A DNA stretch of 64,000 nucleotides, taken from NCBI RefSeq assembly GCF_013280595.1, contig NZ_JAAATY010000008.1, positions 62,001 through 126,000 on the forward strand, given 5' to 3'. Numbering within the stretch: the first letter of the stretch is position 1; each line of letters opens with the position of its first letter. The notes beneath the pieces were generated by a model, which was not told the DNA's origin, ran no database searches, and was given only the letters and a program-made list of their open reading frames with translations. Made by a program: the position numbers and the translations under genes. The stretch is from Kibdelosporangium persicum (lineage in GTDB: Bacteria > Actinomycetota > Actinomycetes > Mycobacteriales > Pseudonocardiaceae). Of the stretch, positions 43,201 through 50,144 are shown in pieces.

Positions 43201-43260
43201 AAGGAGCTTTCCAACTGCTGACGCTACGGTCCTCGTAACGATTGCCAGTCCAGCTTCCAT
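40213..43260 (-). CDS. NACHT-domain STAND ATPase, likely phage-defence protein
   Basis: About 1015 aa from ATG 43260 (GGGAGAGG 7 bp upstream; a GTG 30 bp earlier is less likely). The N-terminal ~230 residues are helical and uncharacterised, a possible NNH-type domain. The NACHT core has Walker A GDPGGGKST (271-279) and Walker B FVIFDGLDEL (about 350-359), then VTSRKVGYSE (sensor). The C-terminal ~600 residues are helical, without clear LRR or TPR periodicity. Bacterial NACHT proteins sense phage infection and kill or arrest the cell. Base composition is far more AT-rich than the rest of the element, marking separate transfer. Confidence 0.85.
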   Translation of the reverse strand: MEAGLAIVTRTVASAVGKLLGGGAKTFLKRKHIARSVAEVGDPPYSERFTHFITSLNPGHASELAKFLATAEFSSLTMRMLIYHCTKGDIDSGPARHAVEKELAMAVRLHMPSLNEPMCRETASLLVDESVRIASEYFAQVNLDKDFMVRPGEIFRIAAGRIVGDAERNCSIIEAVRSIARIEQFEEELKKQIAFINGKMRLPHWGTTKYVPFDSLYVQPYLVGWEEVDSAKNLGLKPSAVRRRRRRSEEYAHISDISQVFATTSRCVLLGDPGGGKSTLSLKTAVDICNGATSIKATVPFVVVLREFAVEFKEKRTTMTEYIKSVCRSPYEVEPPVEAVEYLLMSGRAFVIFDGLDELIDTALRVRIVDTVHAFASRYPTTQILVTSRKVGYSEAPLDPDMFPVVALSHFGTAQIEDYVRKWFNLDSSLSTAERESFPRAFMHESELVRDLRENPLMLSLMCGIYSIEGYIPRNRPEVYEKCAKMLFERWDKQRSIVIPLPFDAHVKSALYALALWLYENPENQEGLTRERLVAFMTKYLREKRFDSIEESENAANEFIDFCTGRAWVLTDIGSSPTEPLFGFTHRTFLEYFAARQMVRTQHNAAALYDRLIALIKRAESDMVAQLSLQMLNDELEDGADDFLRKVIAHTGEVSSKASLDNIASFLARSLSYLVPRPTTVEMIVRFCFNQHMAGKRDDGRYRSILLFVGKGLPEIAGAVPELLAKIGRILLKLVEEAQDQEHAEPSAVFLMHVNRLTSVGYLPHECQSFWSQFHRSIELDIPEYLLRAKWLWLQRYLAVTGNLSPLTIWRNAKRDVAEVILPVHEQLEFEPPLAGLIRIALSDEALMSEAFPQFNKAKWVENGYFADLRQVLLEGRRPWVIADSEDDIAGFPTVIPEINLRESRLNSEELDVLVLMTVFVYEWQRVDGSVYAFEDPSDVLSTDESRRRDDEDESRTRDEWFIDVASGRWSLGHYGAPISQIIEDLSDLGMSMEVQLLITAWLYGEADLISHSGN

Positions 43261-43833
43261 TACGTTGCCTCTCCCTATCACTCGCCCCACGTTCGAGGGG
43301 TATCAGTCGTGAAGTATCGCGCCTGCGGACGAATCGTAACCATCAATCGTTATTACCTGGGTTCAATCACCCAAAAGAGTGACATGCGTACGTCGGAGAC
43401 TAACGCCGACCTAAGAGTGATCCGTCGCGGCGCGACGATCTGATCCACTCTCACCCTGGAGTGCAAGAACAACACGAGCCCAGTCTGCAAGACTTCTACA
43501 CCTTCAGGGCAAGAAGGCCGGAGGACTACGGAGCTATGCAATCTGGTCAAGGCTGATGAGGCAGTTCTGGAGATCATGCCGCGCTGCTGGAGCCCGGAGC
43601 GAGGACGGTCCTGCTCAGTGCCGGGACCGGGGGAGAAACCGAAGCAGCCAACCTCCATCGCACCACCCACCCTCGACACCCGCCGTCGGCCCCGTCCGCC
43701 CCGACACCCTCGCCAGCGGAAATCATCTTCGTGATGTTCAGAAGCGACTGCAAAACCGGAGGTTCATTCTGGCGGTCACGTCGGCGCCGCACGAAGACTT
43801 GATGAAACGACGGTGATCGAGATTCGAAGGTGC
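43261..43833. other. Right end of the element without a supported gene
   Basis: The stretch becomes GC-rich again after about 43.4 kb. Short ORFs occur on both strands, but none has good coding signs. It holds the promoter of the NACHT gene and leads to the right arm site. Confidence 0.4.
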
Positions 43834-43854
43834 TGGGAGAAGTCTGGGAGACGA
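43834..43854. promoter_or_regulatory. Candidate integrase arm-binding site, right
   Basis: A 21-bp block with two TGGGAGA copies 11 bp apart matches 16230-16250 with two mismatches. It lies 100 bp inside the right attachment core. Matching sites at both ends support a function in recombination rather than chance. Confidence 0.55.
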
Positions 43855-43953
43855 GCTACCGATCGACGTGCCAGGACACCTGCGTAGACCAACACGCATC
43901 GACAGCCCTCACCTTTGCTTTTACCTAACACTGCAGGTGGGAAGCGATGGTGG

Positions 43954-44002
43954 ACCTGGTTGTGGTCCAGGAAGTCGCGGGTTCGAGTCCCGTCACTCAC
44001 CC
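43954..44002. repeat. attR core
   Basis: This is the second 49-bp copy of the anticodon-arm-to-3'-end segment of tRNA-His, with G at 43985 where attL has A. No acceptor 5' strand or D-arm precedes it, so it is not a second tRNA. It marks the right boundary of the element. Confidence 0.92.
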
Positions 44003-44006
44003 CAAT

Positions 44007-44055
44007 CCCCGAAGTGTGCGCAGCTGACGCTGCGCCGCTTTGGGGTTCGGTTTTG
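44007..44055 (+). terminator. Displaced native terminator of tRNA-His
   Basis: CCCCGAAGTG pairs with CGCTTTGGGG, and the inner GCGCAGC with GCTGCGC (44007-44045). TTCGGTTTTG follows. It starts 5 bp after attR, so before integration it would have followed tRNA-His directly. Confidence 0.65.
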
Positions 44056-44135
44056 TTCTGGGGGCCGAGCCCCCAGACCCCCACGTGCGTGCTCCTTACC
44101 TTCCAGCGCTGGTTACCTTTCAGCTGAACCAGCTG

Positions 44136-44175
44136 CGCGGCTTTGCCGCGAGGCGCCTCCGGCGCCTTTTCTTTT
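44136..44175 (+). terminator. Tandem GC hairpins with a T-run
   Basis: CGCGG-CTTTG-CCGCG is followed by AGGCGCC-TCC-GGCGCCT and then TTTCTTTT. It reads as a rightward terminator, though no rightward gene is nearby. It may be a second terminator of the old tRNA transcript. Confidence 0.55.
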
Positions 44176-44349
44176 GGGCGAGTTGGGGCTGGGGTTGGTA
44201 CGCCTGAAGCACGTGCCGGGGGTGGTGGGCAAGAGTGGAAGGTGGGGGAGGCCGCGGGGGCGGTGATCCGGCTACGCGGACCGGCCCCGGGCGGTAGTCA
44301 TACGGATCGCCGCCGTGAGGTGCGCGGTAGCGCGTGGGTGGTCTTCGTG

Positions 44350-44493
44350 CTCCCTTCCTCCCGTCTGGCCTGGACGCAGTCCAACCATGGGGGTCAAGGG
44401 GTCGGCCCACGCGAAAAGACCAGGCTGGAAGCCAAACCGATCCCCTTGACGGCCATGGTTGCCTTTGGCAGGCCGGACGGGAGGAAGGGAGTG
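44350..44493. repeat. Imperfect 56-bp inverted repeat
   Basis: 44350-44405 and the reverse complement of 44437-44493 match at roughly four of five positions, including CTCCCTTCCTCCCGT and AACCATGG. A 31-bp centre separates them. No transposase gene is present. It may be a non-autonomous element or a structured RNA region. Confidence 0.55.
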
Positions 44494-44565
44494 CGGCCCC
44501 CTCTCCTCTTGGTGGCCTGCCCGTCCGGCGAGGACACCTTCTTGAGAGCCCAACCCTCAACGCCA

Positions 44566-44626
44566 GCCGAAGACACCAACCCCCGGCGCAACGCAAGCCG
44601 AAGACACCAACCCCGGCGCAACGAAG
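44566..44626. repeat. Two tandem copies of a 31-bp unit
   Basis: GCCGAAGACACCAACCCC followed by GGCGCAACG occurs twice in a row, with one-base length differences. It is non-coding and lies between the inverted repeat and the terminator of the Ldt gene. Confidence 0.55.
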
Positions 44627-44672
44627 GGCAAAGAAATCCCAGCCCGGCGCCGCCAAGCGCAAGGACAAAGAA

Positions 44673-44699
44673 AGGCCCCGGACAGAAAGCCCGGGGCCT
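44673..44699 (-). terminator. Terminator of the L,D-transpeptidase gene
   Basis: AGGCCCCGG (44673-44681) pairs with CCGGGGCCT (44691-44699), 14 bp past the stop. On the leftward strand TTTCTTTG follows, giving a standard rho-independent shape. Confidence 0.8.
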
Positions 44700-44712
44700 C
44701 GAAGACAAGAAG

Positions 44713-45918
44713 CTACTTCTTGCCGCCCTTCTTGTACTCGTCCCAGGACAACTGCCAGTCGGACAGCCCGTCCCAGGCCTGCAACGGCTTGCCGCCGGAG
44801 TTGCGGACCTCGAAGATGTCGCCCTTGTTGCCGATCTCCTGCATCCACCGGGCGTTCTCGGTCGACATGTTGATGCAGCCGTGGCTGACGTTGCTGTTGC
44901 CCTGCTGCTTGAGCGACCACGGCGCCGAGTGGTAGAAGATGCCGCTGTTCGATAACCGGCTCGCCACCTCCACCTTCGTGCGGTAGCCGCCCGGCGAGTC
45001 GGCCGGGACGCCGTACGTGCCCGAGTCCATGGTGTAGTTCTGCTGCTCGGACATCACGGTGTAGATGCCGTTCGGCGTCTCGTGCTTGGGCTTGCCCAGC
45101 GAGATCGGGATGGTCTTCACGACCTGGTCGTTCACCGACACCGTCATCTGCTTCGTGGCGCCGTCGGCGACCGCGACGACCTTGTTGCCGATGGTGATCG
45201 CGGCCTTGCGGTCCTCCTTGCCGAACACACCGGGGCCGAGTGCCTTGCCGTAGATCGCGGCGTTCACCGTGATCTTCGTCCCGGACTTCCAGTACTCCTT
45301 GGGACGCCAGTGCACCTCGTTGTCCCGGAACCAGTGGAACGCGCCCTCGGTCGCCGGTTCGGCGGTGATCCTCAGCGCCTTCTCCGCCGCGGCCTTGTCC
45401 GCCACGTTGCCGGAGAAGTAGAACGCCAGCGGCTGCCCGACCCCGACCGTCTGGCCGTCCTGCGGGATCATCGAGAGGCCGATCTGCTTGCCGGGCTTGA
45501 CCGTCGTGAACGACGAGGTGATGGTCGACGGCTTGCCGTCGGTGCCCGTTCCCGCCGCGTTGACGGTGTACGACTTGCTGTAGCCGAGCGGCTCGGACGA
45601 CTCCCACTTCAGGCCGTCCGGGCTCAGTGTGCCGCTGACCGCCTTACCGTCCTGATTGGTCACGGAGACCTGGGTGAGCTTGCCGTCGGCGGCGGTGACC
45701 GTGATCGGGTCGCCCGGCGCGACGCCGGCCGCCTTGTCCGCGGGCGTGACGCTCATCGCGATCGGTTTCGGCTGCGGCGCGGGCGAAGCGCTGGACGTCT
45801 GGCCCGCGGGCGCCGGCGCGCCGTCGGTCGGCTGCGGCGAAGGGGAATCGCCTGAGGAGCAGCCGGCGACCGACAGGACAGCTAAGGCTGTGGCGATCGC
45901 CACAATAGATCGTCGCAT
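44713..45918 (-). CDS. L,D-transpeptidase lipoprotein (YkuD, Ig-like domains)
   Basis: The 401-aa protein starts at ATG 45918 (GAGGT upstream). It has a lipoprotein signal (ATALAVLSVAGC lipobox), a Pro/Ser-rich linker, two Ig-like domains (about 55-250) and a C-terminal YkuD domain with the catalytic SHGCINMS (His346 and Cys348) and upstream FYHSAPWS. It makes 3-3 cross-links in peptidoglycan outside the membrane, like mycobacterial LdtMt2 and LppS. It is a single-gene transcript with its own terminator. Confidence 0.92.
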   Translation of the reverse strand: MRRSIVAIATALAVLSVAGCSSGDSPSPQPTDGAPAPAGQTSSASPAPQPKPIAMSVTPADKAAGVAPGDPITVTAADGKLTQVSVTNQDGKAVSGTLSPDGLKWESSEPLGYSKSYTVNAAGTGTDGKPSTITSSFTTVKPGKQIGLSMIPQDGQTVGVGQPLAFYFSGNVADKAAAEKALRITAEPATEGAFHWFRDNEVHWRPKEYWKSGTKITVNAAIYGKALGPGVFGKEDRKAAITIGNKVVAVADGATKQMTVSVNDQVVKTIPISLGKPKHETPNGIYTVMSEQQNYTMDSGTYGVPADSPGGYRTKVEVASRLSNSGIFYHSAPWSLKQQGNSNVSHGCINMSTENARWMQEIGNKGDIFEVRNSGGKPLQAWDGLSDWQLSWDEYKKGGKK

Positions 45919-46104
45919 CAAGACACCTCTACCGTCAGCCCGTCGACACTTCGGATACCCGGACCTGAATCCCCCGACCCCAGCTTGGCCCGAACGCACC
46001 AATTCTGCCCGCCAGCTGGGGGTGTCGATCAACCGGGGGTCCGATTTCGGGCCACCGGCAGGCCCATGCTAAGGTTTTCCTCGTTCGCAAGGGAGACCTC
46101 GCGA

Positions 46105-46177
46105 GCGCCGCTAGCTCAACTGGCAGAGCAGCTGGCTCTTAACCAGCGGGTTCGGGGTTCGAGTCCCTGGCGGCGCA
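46105..46177 (+). tRNA. tRNA-Lys(CTT)
   Basis: The cloverleaf is complete: acceptor GCGCCGC with GCGGCGC, D-arm GCTC/GAGC, anticodon stem GCTGG/CCAGC with CTT at 46138-46140, and T-loop TTCGAGT. CCA is not encoded. No element is inserted here. Confidence 0.93.
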
Positions 46178-46262
46178 CTCCAAGGCCCAGGTCAGATCGT
46201 TGACCTGGGCCTTTGTGCACGATAGAACTTCTCCTCCGGGGTCCTTCATCTGGGGAGATGCG

Positions 46263-47090
46263 ATGTTCCTTGTCACCGGCGCGACCGGCAACGTCGGCAC
46301 GGAGTTGGTCAGAGCCTTGGTCGAGTCGGGCGCGCCCGTACGGGCCTTGGTGCGCAAGCCGGACGCGGTGGTACCGGAAGGCGCGGTGCCGGTTGTCGGC
46401 GACCTGAACGACCCGGCCAGCATGGGCACCGCTCTGCGGGACGTGGAAGGCATGTTCCTGATGCCCGGCTACGCCGACATGCCGGGCTTGCTCAGCCGGG
46501 CACGCGAGGCCGGCGTGCAGCGGATCGTGTTGTTGTCCGGTGGATCCGCCGCGTTGGAGGACATGGACAACGCCGTCTCGCGCTACCTGGCGTTGTCCGA
46601 ACGGGACGTCCGCCGGTCCAGTGTCCCGTGGACATTCCTGCGGCCGAGGGCGTTCATGTCCAACGCTCTGCGCTGGCTGCCGCAGTTGCGCACGGGCGAC
46701 ACGATCCGGCTGCGGTTCCCTCACGTCCGGGCCGCGTGCATCGATCCGTTCGACATCGCCGCCGTGGCCGCCGTCGCCATGGTGCAGCCGGGGCACGAAG
46801 GTCAGATCTACGAGTTGACCGGTCCGGAGGCGTTGCTGCCCTCGGCACAGGTCGCCGTGCTCGCCTCGGTGCTCGGCCGGGATCTGCGCGCCGTGGAACT
46901 CTCGGACGAGGAGACCCGGGCCGAACTGGAAGCCGAGATGCCCGCGGAGTACGTCGAGGCCTTCGTCAACTTCTACGTCGACGGGACACTCGACGAATCC
47001 ACCGTCCACCCCACCGTCCCGCGGATCACCGGCAGGCCCGCGCGGACCTTCGAGCACTGGGCCCAGGCCCACGCCGGCGACTTCCGCTGA
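46263..47090 (+). CDS. NmrA-like NAD(P)-binding protein
   Basis: The 275-aa atypical SDR has MFLVTGATGNVGTELVRALV as the nucleotide loop, a Rossmann core and the middle block VQRIVLLSGGSA. It lacks the Tyr-x-x-x-Lys pair, so it is a redox sensor or a quinone/azo-type reductase of the NmrA/QOR2 group. ATG 46263 is the start, since the upstream codons overlap the tRNA-Lys trailer. Confidence 0.78.
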   Translation: MFLVTGATGNVGTELVRALVESGAPVRALVRKPDAVVPEGAVPVVGDLNDPASMGTALRDVEGMFLMPGYADMPGLLSRAREAGVQRIVLLSGGSAALEDMDNAVSRYLALSERDVRRSSVPWTFLRPRAFMSNALRWLPQLRTGDTIRLRFPHVRAACIDPFDIAAVAAVAMVQPGHEGQIYELTGPEALLPSAQVAVLASVLGRDLRAVELSDEETRAELEAEMPAEYVEAFVNFYVDGTLDESTVHPTVPRITGRPARTFEHWAQAHAGDFR

Positions 47091-47357
47091 GCCGGAATCC
47101 GTTGGCCACGATTTGGCCAGCTCCTGACCAGTCCACAGTGGAGCGTGCGGATCGCTTACCGGAAAGCCTTGCCCGTTAAGTGCTCTGCCCCTCTTCGGCG
47201 GTACTGCGAATCACGAACGGTGCATACGCTGAGGACCGGACCGGGGCGGGAGTTGCGCGCGCTCTTGCGCCGCACTGTGGGCTCGCCGTGCGCTCATCCG
47301 GCCCGTCCATGCCACAGGCGCCGACCGGGCGCTGGTGCCGAAGCATGGGAGGGCACA

Positions 47358-47567
47358 GTGGGACACGACAGGCGACCGACCGTCGTTGAGGTGGACTCCA
47401 AGGGCCACGTCTGGGTGAAAAGCTCGGCGAGCGGCGGCGACAACACAAACTGCGTTGAAGTCGCTCACGACGACACGTCAATCCTGGTCCGGGACTCGAA
47501 GGATCACGGCGGCCGTCGGCTGCGCCTGCGTTTTGCCACGTGGCAAACGCTTTTGCGGCAGATCTGA
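47358..47567 (+). CDS. DUF397 small protein
   Basis: The 69-aa product has the DUF397 core WVKSSASGGDNTNCVEVAHD then ILVRDSKDHGG. A GTG start has GGGAGGG 5 bp upstream. DUF397 genes in actinomycetes are nearly always paired with a DUF5753/XRE regulator, as here (next gene downstream), and such pairs control development or secondary metabolism and behave like antagonist pairs. Confidence 0.85.
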   Translation: MGHDRRPTVVEVDSKGHVWVKSSASGGDNTNCVEVAHDDTSILVRDSKDHGGRRLRLRFATWQTLLRQI

Positions 47568-47802
47568 GCTCAAGCAGACCAAGCCTCGCGTCGCTATCGT
47601 GCCGCGGGGCAACACAAACATGCCGACCATCCGGTCGCAGGTGGCGTGACGCCTCATAACTTCGCGCTTGGTATCTGGTTACAACCTCCCAATCTGCCAT
47701 GTGGCATTACGGTAGCATGCGGAGTAATGTGTGTCACATTGACAGTCGGCGTCAAGCCAGCCGTCGATTCGCCACCTCGACCCCGAGGAAGTGAGGATAT
47801 TC

Positions 47803-48699
47803 ATGGCCCAGGGGGACAACCCTGTAGTCCAACAGCGTCGTTTGCGTGCTGAGCTGCGGCGAATCAGGGATGACGCGCGGATGACCCAGAAGGAGGTGGC
47901 CGATGCCCTGGAATGGTCCACGTCCAAGATCATTCGCATTGAGACGGGCGGCGTCGGCATCTCCAAGACGGACCTCATCGCCCTGCTTCGCCATTACGGG
48001 GTCGAGGAACAGCGCGTCGACGAACTCGTGGAGGTCGCCAGGATCAGCAGGCAGTCGGCGTGGTGGGACCAGTACCGGGACCGGTTCACGCCCGAGTTCA
48101 TCAGGTTCATCGGTTACGAACAGTCGGCCAAGCTGATCAGGACGTTCGCCGCGTTGACGATCCCCGGTGTGCTCCAGACCCGCGCCTATGCGACAGCGAT
48201 CCTCGAGTCGTTCAACACCCCGGTGGACCGGATCAGCCTGAACGTCGATGTCCGGCTCAAGCGGCAGGAGTTGCTTGACCAGGCCGACCCGCCCGAACTG
48301 TTCTTCATCCTCGACGAAGCCGTCGTCCGCCGATGGGTCGGCGGCCCCGAAGTGATGCGGGAGCAACTGCTCAAGCTCAAGGAGCTCAACAACCACCCGC
48401 ACGTGAGCATCCAGATCGCACGGTTCGACATCGGCGCGTACCTGGGGATGAAGGGTTCTTTCGGCGTCCTGGAGTTCCCGCAGGACCAGGACTACGTGGT
48501 GCTGGTGGAACACGCGCACGGCGACGAACTGATCCAGAACAACCCCGAGCGGGCCAGTGGCTTCGTCGCGACGTTCTTCGATCTCGAGGCGCTGGCTTCA
48601 CCGAAGTCGGAGACCGATTCGATCCTCGACGAAATCCTCGCGACGATCCCGGGTGGCAAGCCCGCGAAGAAGGGAGCCGCCGCGACGACAGGATCCTGA
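47803..48699 (+). CDS. XRE-type HTH regulator with DUF5753 domain
   Basis: The 298-aa protein has an N-terminal helix-turn-helix (LRRIRDDARMTQKEVADALE, WSTSKIIRIETG) and a C-terminal DUF5753 domain (FIRFIGYEQSAKLIRTFAAL, IPGVLQTRAYATAILE, and later YVVLVEHAHGDELI). Start ATG 47803 follows GTGAGGATATTC. It is the partner of the DUF397 gene 235 bp upstream. The final Lys/Ala-rich tail is not conserved. Confidence 0.87.
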   Translation: MAQGDNPVVQQRRLRAELRRIRDDARMTQKEVADALEWSTSKIIRIETGGVGISKTDLIALLRHYGVEEQRVDELVEVARISRQSAWWDQYRDRFTPEFIRFIGYEQSAKLIRTFAALTIPGVLQTRAYATAILESFNTPVDRISLNVDVRLKRQELLDQADPPELFFILDEAVVRRWVGGPEVMREQLLKLKELNNHPHVSIQIARFDIGAYLGMKGSFGVLEFPQDQDYVVLVEHAHGDELIQNNPERASGFVATFFDLEALASPKSETDSILDEILATIPGGKPAKKGAAATTGS

Positions 48700-48942
48700 C
48701 ACCAGTGCGGACGACCTCTGCGTCACCAGAGGCCGCCCGCGGCACTTCACAACCATCCGCGTCAGATTAGGTAAACATTGGAAGGTTGCCCGACATGTCT
48801 AGCGCATCGGGCTGCCCGTGCGCAGCCCTTCCTCATGAACTTCACCTGATGGTTGCGCCTTGCCGGCTGGATCCGAGGCCGGTTCACGTCCAAGTGCGGG
48901 TCAGCGCGTACCGAACGGCCAGCGGACCTCCGGTGTCCGGCC

Positions 48943-50142
48943 ATGATTGAGGACTCCGAGCAACGACTCCCCGGTTGGGGGACGTTCCGTAGCGAAAAGA
49001 CCGTCTGCGCGGTCGCCCACAATGCCGCATCGGCACACCGCTTGGTCGACTACATCGAGTTGATGGAGGGCGATCGCCGGATCTGTATCGAATGGACAGT
49101 CGTTCCCGACCGTCTCGGCAGCGGTGTGACCAGGATGCTCGACCGCCTTGGCATCGAGCCGATTCCTTGGCCGGAGGCCAAGAAGCGCTCGTACGACCTC
49201 GCTGTCTGCACCAGCCTGCACGAGGTCGAGTTCCTCGACGCCAAGAACAGGTTCGCCGCACCGCACGGCTGCGGCTACAACAAGCGGTATCCGGCCTGGT
49301 TCTGGCGAACCAACGACGACCCGCCGGTCTACGGGCTCGACCGGCAGTCGTTGCTCGACAGGGACGGCAAACCCGTGTTCGCCGCCTTGGTCCTGTCCCA
49401 CATCGATCAGTTCACCGTGCTGGCCGGCCAGTGTCCCGAAGCCGCGCACGCCGCACTCGTCGGCGGCGACATCGCCTTCGACCGGTTACTGGCCAGCCTG
49501 CCGCTGCGGGAGCGTTACCGTCACGACTTCCGGGTCGGGCGAAACCAGAAACTGGTCGCCGTCTCCAGTACTTGGGGTCCGGAATCCCTGCTGTCGCGAT
49601 TCCCGGCGCTGCCCGAACGGCTGACGCACGAGCTGCCAGCCGACCACCGGGTGGTCATGACCATGCACCCGGCGGTATGGGCCGAACACGGTATCCGGTC
49701 CGTCCGCTCGTACCTGCGTGACGCCGTTGAGGCGGGCATGACACTGCTCGGCCCGGCAGTGGATTGGCGTGCCGTGCTCGCCGCCGCGGATGTGCTCGTC
49801 AGCGACCACACATCCCTCACCCCGTACGCGGCGGGAGCGGGAATTCCCGTACTGCTCAGCCATTTCGCCAGGGACGAGATGTCCGACCGCTCCCCGATCA
49901 ACGACCTCGCACGGCACAGCCCGAGGCTGGACGCCGCCAAGCCGCTGCTCGGGCAACTGGCCGAGGCCTACGCCGTCCGGGAGACCCAGCAGCGAATCGC
50001 ACTGGGACAGATCTCGTCGGTACGCGGGCAGTCCGCGAGAGTCGTCCGCAAAGCCCTGTACCGGCTTCTCAAACTGTCCGAACCGGACACAGCGCCACGC
50101 GTCGATGCCGTGCCGTTCGGCGCGTTGCCGGAAGGGTGGTGA
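48943..50142 (+). CDS. Glycosyltransferase-B-like / CDP-glycerol transferase-like protein
   Basis: The 399-aa protein has two Rossmann-like halves. The second contains KLVAVSSTWGPESLLSRFPA, VVMTMHPAVWAEHG and VLVSDHTSLTPYAAGAGIPV, which resembles the donor-binding half of glycerophosphotransferases and GT-B enzymes. Related actinomycete proteins are of unknown function. No membrane segment is present. ATG 48943 is the likely start. It ends two bases before the convergent STAND gene's stop. Confidence 0.5.
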   Translation: MIEDSEQRLPGWGTFRSEKTVCAVAHNAASAHRLVDYIELMEGDRRICIEWTVVPDRLGSGVTRMLDRLGIEPIPWPEAKKRSYDLAVCTSLHEVEFLDAKNRFAAPHGCGYNKRYPAWFWRTNDDPPVYGLDRQSLLDRDGKPVFAALVLSHIDQFTVLAGQCPEAAHAALVGGDIAFDRLLASLPLRERYRHDFRVGRNQKLVAVSSTWGPESLLSRFPALPERLTHELPADHRVVMTMHPAVWAEHGIRSVRSYLRDAVEAGMTLLGPAVDWRAVLAAADVLVSDHTSLTPYAAGAGIPVLLSHFARDEMSDRSPINDLARHSPRLDAAKPLLGQLAEAYAVRETQQRIALGQISSVRGQSARVVRKALYRLLKLSEPDTAPRVDAVPFGALPEGW

Positions 50143-50144
50143 GA

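Larger units (their letters stand above)
16130..44002. mobile_element. Integrated AICE in tRNA-His, about 27.8 kb
   Basis: The element lies between 49-bp direct repeats (16130-16178 and 43954-44002, one mismatch at 16161/43985). It encodes all AICE modules: integrase and Xis next to attL, prim-pol/helicase/SSB replication genes, a TraB single-protein DNA translocase, Spd-like membrane proteins, a Nudix protein and a GntR repressor. This corresponds to the prim-pol (RepPP) class of AICEs. The right 5 kb (38.9-43.3 kb) is markedly AT-richer and looks like exchangeable cargo. The excised circle would be 27,824 bp. Confidence 0.92.

Noticed and set aside
43353-43679. Leftward 108-codon ORF at the right end of the element
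   Set aside because: No ribosome site and no recognisable domain; coding signs are no better than other frames.
43954-44002. A second tRNA-His gene at attR
   Set aside because: Only the anticodon arm and 3' half are present; no acceptor 5' strand or D-arm.
44120-45607. Leftward 495-codon ORF overlapping the Ldt gene in another frame
   Set aside because: Arg/Gly/Pro-rich shadow; the Ldt frame has signal peptide, YkuD motif and terminator.
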